In this document: positions 59,220 to 64,000 of the stretch, piece by piece
Layout of the letters: the number at the start of each line of letters is the position of its first letter
How positions within the stretch are numbered: the first letter of the stretch is position 1
From: Cannabis sativa
Lineage: Eukaryota; Streptophyta; Magnoliopsida; Rosales; Cannabaceae
Assembly (NCBI RefSeq): GCF_029168945.1
Contig: NC_083608.1
Coordinates: forward strand, 17,254,136 to 17,318,135
Direction of reading: 5' to 3'
DNA: 64,000 nt
Position numbers and translations under genes: made by a program
The notes under the pieces: generated by a model
Told to the model about the DNA's origin: nothing
Databases searched by the model: none
What the model saw: only the letters and a program-made list of their open reading frames with translations

Positions 59220-60767
59220 TGTGGTATCAGATTGCCTATTGTATATGATTTAGAACCTATAATTAGTATAATTAATTTGTATATGTTAATTATCCATAAT
59301 TTCATATTAATTTCGTTATTATTTTATGTTGAATTTTTTGTTTTTAAATCTTAAAACTTTAGGGGTTTTGTTTATTATTAAATTCTCGTTCTATTGATAT
59401 ATTATATGCATGAAATCATTGTGTATATTAAGAGAATTTTAAATTTAAAGTTTTAGGGTTTATATGATTATAATATAAAATTATATTTTGTGTATTTTGA
59501 TTTTATTGTTTTTGATCTAAAATTGATTATAGATAACTCATTATCAATTGTTTAAGAATGTTCCTACATAATTAATTTCGGATTTAAACTAAGATTAGCA
59601 TTACAATTTTTTTTTTGTTATGTTCTTCAATTTTCGGATTGGTATTGTCTTGAAATCTAGAGATTTAACCTTTAATACCCGAAATTAGTAGCGTAGATCA
59701 ATTAGAAATTCAATCCCGATCGAAACCCATCCAAAATCCCCAATTTTTCGTCGTTTTTTGGCCGGAAAACACCACAGACCCGACTGGGCCGAACCGGGTC
59801 GCGTGACCCGTTTGCAGGAACCGGCTGGAGGAAGAAGGAGGTTCCAGCCAGCGAAGCCCACTCGCGGCAGGTGGCGCGTGGGGCGCGTGGGGCCTCGTCC
59901 GATGTCCGTTTTCGACGATTTTTTTTTCCAGCATTATTAGAATTTGATTTCTGATTTTTTGGTGATTTTTAATTAATTTTTTTGACTCCGTTTAATAATT
60001 ATTATTATTTTAATGATAATTATGCAGTTAAAAAATTATTAAAAATAATTTTTGATGATTTTTCAAAATCCGTAAATCATAGAAAATTTTTTAAGTTTCT
60101 TCTCGTCCCATATGACATAGTCACTCTCTTGTTTAATTTATCTTGACTATGTAATCTCCACCAATATTCTTTATTTCACATTTTTCCATTAATTGTTGTT
60201 CTAAAATTATAAAACTTGATTATTTGATATAAAAATAATGTGTTATGGTGGACACTTTATTTTTTTTATTATCAATATAATAAAAGCAATTATATATCTC
60301 TTTTGGAAATTTGGTTGAAAATTATTAATTTTCAATGATTGTTTTATCACCAAATTTCACATGTTGAAGAAAATATTATATTTTTGGTTGACTATATGTG
60401 TAATTACTTGCCCAAAGGTAGTATTTACATATATTAGTTCACATTCCATGAAGTGAGTTAATATTAAATGTATATATTTTAATTATTTGCCCAAAGGTAA
60501 TAATTTAAATATATAAATTTATTATTATTTTTTGCTTGAATTAATACATATTTTTAAGAAATTTATTTGCCCAAAGGTAATAAAATTCTTAAATGATATG
60601 TATTTTTTCTTTGTTGTTAACTTCATGAAGGTAAATCATGTGTGTGTTATATTCTCACCCCAAAGGGGAGTTTATAATGACCAGTTGATTCTACAATATT
60701 TTCTAATACATTGCTCATATTGCTTATTCAAGTTTTAATTTTTGAATTTTTTTGAGTCTCCTTTTCT
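59220..60767 (+). other. Copia leader with primer site and spaced repeats
   Basis: Primer site TGGTATCAGA at 59222-59231 (initiator Met tRNA, then diverging). A GC-rich island lies at 59758-59905 in otherwise AT-rich DNA. TTGCCCAAAGGTA is repeated exactly at 60408, 60487 and 60567, and ACCCCAAAGGGG follows at 60657. No long ORF. Confidence 0.75.
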
Positions 60768-63542
60768 GTGAACAACAATAATGCTTCCATCCATATTTTG
60801 AATGCTTCCAACTACAAGACATGGAAACGAGATGTGGAATTTACTTTAGGCATAATGGATTTGGACTTGTGCCTACGAGAAGAAAAACCTGCTGATCTTA
60901 CTGACTCCAGTACAGCTGTCGAGAGAACTCATCATGCACAATGGGAAAAGTCAAGTCGACTTAGTCTTCTTACTATGAAAAGATCCATTCCTGAACATCT
61001 ATTGAGTGGTTTGCCAGACACTACAAATGCCAAAGATTTTTTCAATGCTGTAGAAAAATTATACGACACTGGAGAAAACGCTGAAGCTGGACATCTTATG
61101 GATGAAATGACAACCATTAAGTATGATGAATTAAAAGGAGTGCGAGATTTTATTCTGAAATTGGTGAATGTTCAGTCCAAGTTGAAAGATCATAATATTC
61201 CTCTTCCTGACTCTTTCATTATTCATCGAGCTCTTCATGCTCTTTCTGACTCTTTCAGCCTAATCAAGACGGCCTACAACACTTACAATCAAACATGGAC
61301 TATCAGCGACCTAATTTCTCAGTGTGTAGCTGAAGAAAGCAAGCTTAAAAGGGAGAAGAATGAATCTGCTAACTATGTTTCTCACCTCAAGCCCAACAAA
61401 GGAAAAGGAAAATTCAAGAATAAAAATGATGGTGCTACAAAACAGAATGGTAATGGTAAGGAGCATAAGAATAAACAGAAGAATAACAATGGAAAGTCCA
61501 AATACTCTAATGTGAAGTGTTACTTTTGTGAAAAATTGGGGCATCGGAGAACGGACTGTCACAAATTTAAGACTTGGTTAGAAAAGAAGCAAGCACAATC
61601 AGGTAATCCATTGGCATGTGTTTGTTTTGAATCTAATCTAGTTGATGTTCCTATTGATTCTTGGTGGTTAGACAGTGGTGCTACTGTTCATGTTTCTGCT
61701 TCCTTACAGGGGCTAAGGGATCTCAGGAAGCCAAGTGAGAGGGAGTCCAAGCTTAAAGTGGGCAATGATGTTGGAGTTGACGTTATCTATGTTGGAACAT
61801 TTATTCTTGAATTACAGTCTCGTGATAAGATTATTCTGAACAATACTTTTTATGTTCCTACTTTTAAAAGGAATTTAGTTTCGCTTCCGCTTTTGGTTAA
61901 ACAAGGATATTCTTTTCATTTTGCAAATGATAATGTTGACATTATGCTTGACTCTCGAATTATTGGAAATTGTTTTTATTCTGATGGTCTTTACAAGTTG
62001 TCATTGGCTCCTTTAAATTCCTCTTTTAAAGTTGTGAATACTGTGGGTAAAAGACCTCATATTAAGGATACATCCTTATTGTTATGGCACAAAAGATTGG
62101 GTCATATTTCCAGAGAAAGGGTTGATCGTTTAATTAAATCTGAAATACTTCCTCCTCTTGATGCTTCTGATTGGGATACTTGTGTTGATTGTACTCGTGG
62201 AAAATTAACTAAAACAAGAAAGAAGATTGCAAACCGCAGTCAATCTTTATTGGAAATTATCCACACGGACATCAGTGGTCCTTATTCCACCACGTTGTGC
62301 AGAAACAAGTATTTTATCACTTTTATAGATGATTTTTCTCGTTATGGATTCACCTATTTAATTAAAGAAAAATCTGACGCCCTTGATAAACTCAAAATTT
62401 TTCGAAATGAGGTTGATAAACAATTAGGAAGAGTCATCAAAGTTGTTCATTCTGATCGTGGAGGAGAATATTATGGTCGTTATACAGAATCTGGACAACA
62501 CATGGGGTTTTTTGCAGAGTACTTACAAGAAAATGGTATAGTTGCTCAATACACTATGCCTGGTTCACCTGAGCAAAATGGCGTTGCTGAAAGGAGAAAT
62601 CGCACTCTCATGGATATGGTTAGAAGTATGATGAGTAGAACAAATCTTCCAGAGTTTTTATGGGGTGAAGCACTTATGACTGCAACTTATATTTTAAATC
62701 GTGTTCCCAGTAAATTTGTTCCCAAGACCCCTTTCGAGTTATGGACTGGTCGGAAGCCTAGTCTTAATCATCTTCGAGTATGGGGTTGTCCAGCTGAAGT
62801 AAAGATTTATGATCCTAATTTGAAAAAGTTAGATCCGAGAACAAATCGCTGTTATTTCATTGGTTATCCAATGCGCTCAAAAGGCTATCGCTTTTACTGT
62901 CCCACTCGTGGTACGCGAATTGTTGAATCTCAGACTACTAAATTTCTGGAATTTGATGTTGTTGAAAAAATTCCTTCAACATCTCTTGAAATGGGGGAGT
63001 CCTCTAAAGGAATTTGTATTCCTATGTCATTTTCAAGAGATGATAATAGTAGTCTCCATCCTACTCCAGTTGGTAATGCTTCCAGTGTTGATGAATATAT
63101 TGCTCCCGATATCGAAGATGATGAAGGTCCTATTATTGATGAAGGGCCTATTAATGATGAAGCTCCTATTGTTAATGAGAATCCTGTCATTGAAGAAATT
63201 CCAGTTGTGGAAGATGTTATTCAAAACAATGATCAACAAAGAGAAGTTATTCCAGAAGTACCTCCTCTAAGAAGATCTCAGAGACAAAAGAAGTCAACAA
63301 AGTGTCATGATAATTTTGTTTATCTTGGAGAAGGAGAATATGATATTGATCATTTTGTGGATCCTGTCACTTTTAGTGAAGCACTTAATAGTCCACAATC
63401 TTCAAAATGGTTAGCAGCTACGGATGATGAGATCGACTCCATGAAGAAAAATGGTGTATGGGAGCTAGTTTTATTACCTGATGGTTTTAAACCAATAGGT
63501 TGTAAGTGGATTTTAAAGGCTAAAAGGGATAAAAAGGAATGA
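60768..63542 (+). pseudogene. Copia gag-pol polyprotein, first part
   Basis: 924 codons counted from GTG 60768; the expected ATG is not there in frame, so the start may be lost or lie at a later Met. Gag is a UBN2 type ([19 protein letters not shown]; knuckle [14 protein letters not shown] at about 251-264). The protease has LDSGATVHV (Asp302) and the pre-integrase motif is [14 protein letters not shown] at about 439. Integrase has Asp499 (IIHTDISGP), Asp in [12 protein letters not shown] and Glu in [11 protein letters not shown] linker with repeated acidic I-x-D/N-E blocks is followed by the start of RT. The frame closes at TGA 63540-63542 in an A-rich string; RT continues in another frame from about 63539, so one base is extra or missing. 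Confidence 0.9.
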
Positions 63543-64000
63543 TTGAAAGGTTTAAAGCGCGTTTAGTGGCTAAAGGCTTTACTCAAAGAGAAGGTATTGA
63601 TTACACTGAAACTTTCTCACCTGTTTCCACTAAAGATTCATTCAGAATTATTATGGCCTTAGTTGCGCATTTTGATTTAGAGTTGCATCAAATGGATGTT
63701 AAAACTGCTTTTCTGAATGGAGAATTGAATGAGGAAGTATATATGTCTCAACCTGAAGGCTACAAGGAGAAAGGAAAAGAACACTTAGTTTGCAAGTTGA
63801 AACGATCCATTTATGGTCTCAAACAGGCATCTCGCCAGTGGTACTTGAAGTTTGACCAGGTTGTGACATCGTTTGGTTTCGTAGAGAACAAGTTTGATCA
63901 GTGTATTTATATTAAGATCAGTGGGAGTCGTTATATTTTTCTTGTTCTTTATGTAGATGACATTTTACTTGCCAGCAGTGATTTGTCACTACTAAATGAG
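63539..64000 (+). pseudogene. Copia reverse transcriptase, continuation (incomplete at window end)
   Basis: Opens [19 protein letters not shown] and continues with QMDVKTAFLNGELNEEVY, IYGLKQASRQWY and the intact active site LYVDDILLAS. Open to the last base of the window. Apart from the one-base break just upstream nothing disables it. Confidence 0.9.

Larger units (their letters stand above)
58720..64000 (+). mobile_element. Ty1/copia element, 5' part (runs off the right edge)
   Basis: 5' LTR 58720-59219, primer site at 59222, a 1.5-kb leader, then a gag-pol frame from 60768 that is still open in RT at the window end. Domain order gag, protease, integrase, RT is copia. The 3' LTR is outside, so age and target duplication cannot be judged. 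Confidence 0.9.

Noticed and set aside
59710..59940. Opposed 74- and 60-codon ORFs in the copia leader
   Set aside because: Both come from the GC-rich island, which lacks stops by composition; no homology or conserved start.

Overview
The window is nuclear DNA of a dicot plant. Four genes have multi-exon structures with GT/AG introns and belong to families typical of eudicots, and they sit in an AT-rich sea of LTR retrotransposons (Ty1/copia, Sirevirus-type copia and Ty3/gypsy chromovirus), one CACTA transposon end and several MITEs. The species cannot be fixed from sequence alone. Nothing prokaryotic, organellar or CRISPR-like is present. About two thirds of the window is mobile DNA.

Layout. 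1-2505: one LTR of a copia-like family (called LTR-A here, running off the left edge) abutting the 3' end of a CACTA element. 3626-11144 (minus): a complete 10-exon serine carboxypeptidase S28 / Pro-X carboxypeptidase gene, with a pair of foldback MITEs in its largest intron and twin G-boxes just upstream of its start. 11.5-12.0 kb: decayed LINE RNase H. 12207-22231 (minus): a complete LTR-A element with TSD GGTTT, nearly identical LTRs, but a wrecked internal copia pol. 24197-26860 (plus): a 3-exon coiled-coil gene of the At5g41620/BRANCHLESS TRICHOME-like type. 28585-30679 (minus): a 5-exon gene whose first exon encodes a class I TCP DNA-binding domain joined in frame to a plant NIT4-type nitrilase; this fusion is the most unusual item in the window.

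32617-53120 is a nested pile with readable history. A Sirevirus-type copia (TSD CATTT, with an intact envelope-like ORF) landed in an older repeated sequence. A Tekay/Del-type gypsy chromovirus (LTR 1944 bp) then landed in its 5' LTR. A solo LTR-A (TSD GTTGC) sits in the chromodomain coding region of that gypsy. A deletion later fused the gypsy 3' LTR directly to the Sirevirus gag leader, removing the Sirevirus primer-binding site. All gag and pol frames in the pile carry stops or frameshifts.

53833-57256 (minus) is a complete 5-exon IAA-amino acid hydrolase (ILR1-like, M20 peptidase). 57956-58370 is a MITE dense in TAATTAC motifs. 58720-64000 (plus) is a copia element with a 500-bp LTR, a long leader with about 80-bp-spaced repeats, and a gag-pol frame broken once near 63.54 kb; it runs off the right edge.

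The host genes do not form a pathway cluster. The nitrilase and the ILR1-like hydrolase both belong to families linked to auxin or nitrile metabolism, but they are separated by the 20-kb nested pile and nothing shows they act together. Exon limits were set by hand from splice consensus and from homology as remembered, and every exon set given here keeps an open frame from start to stop.
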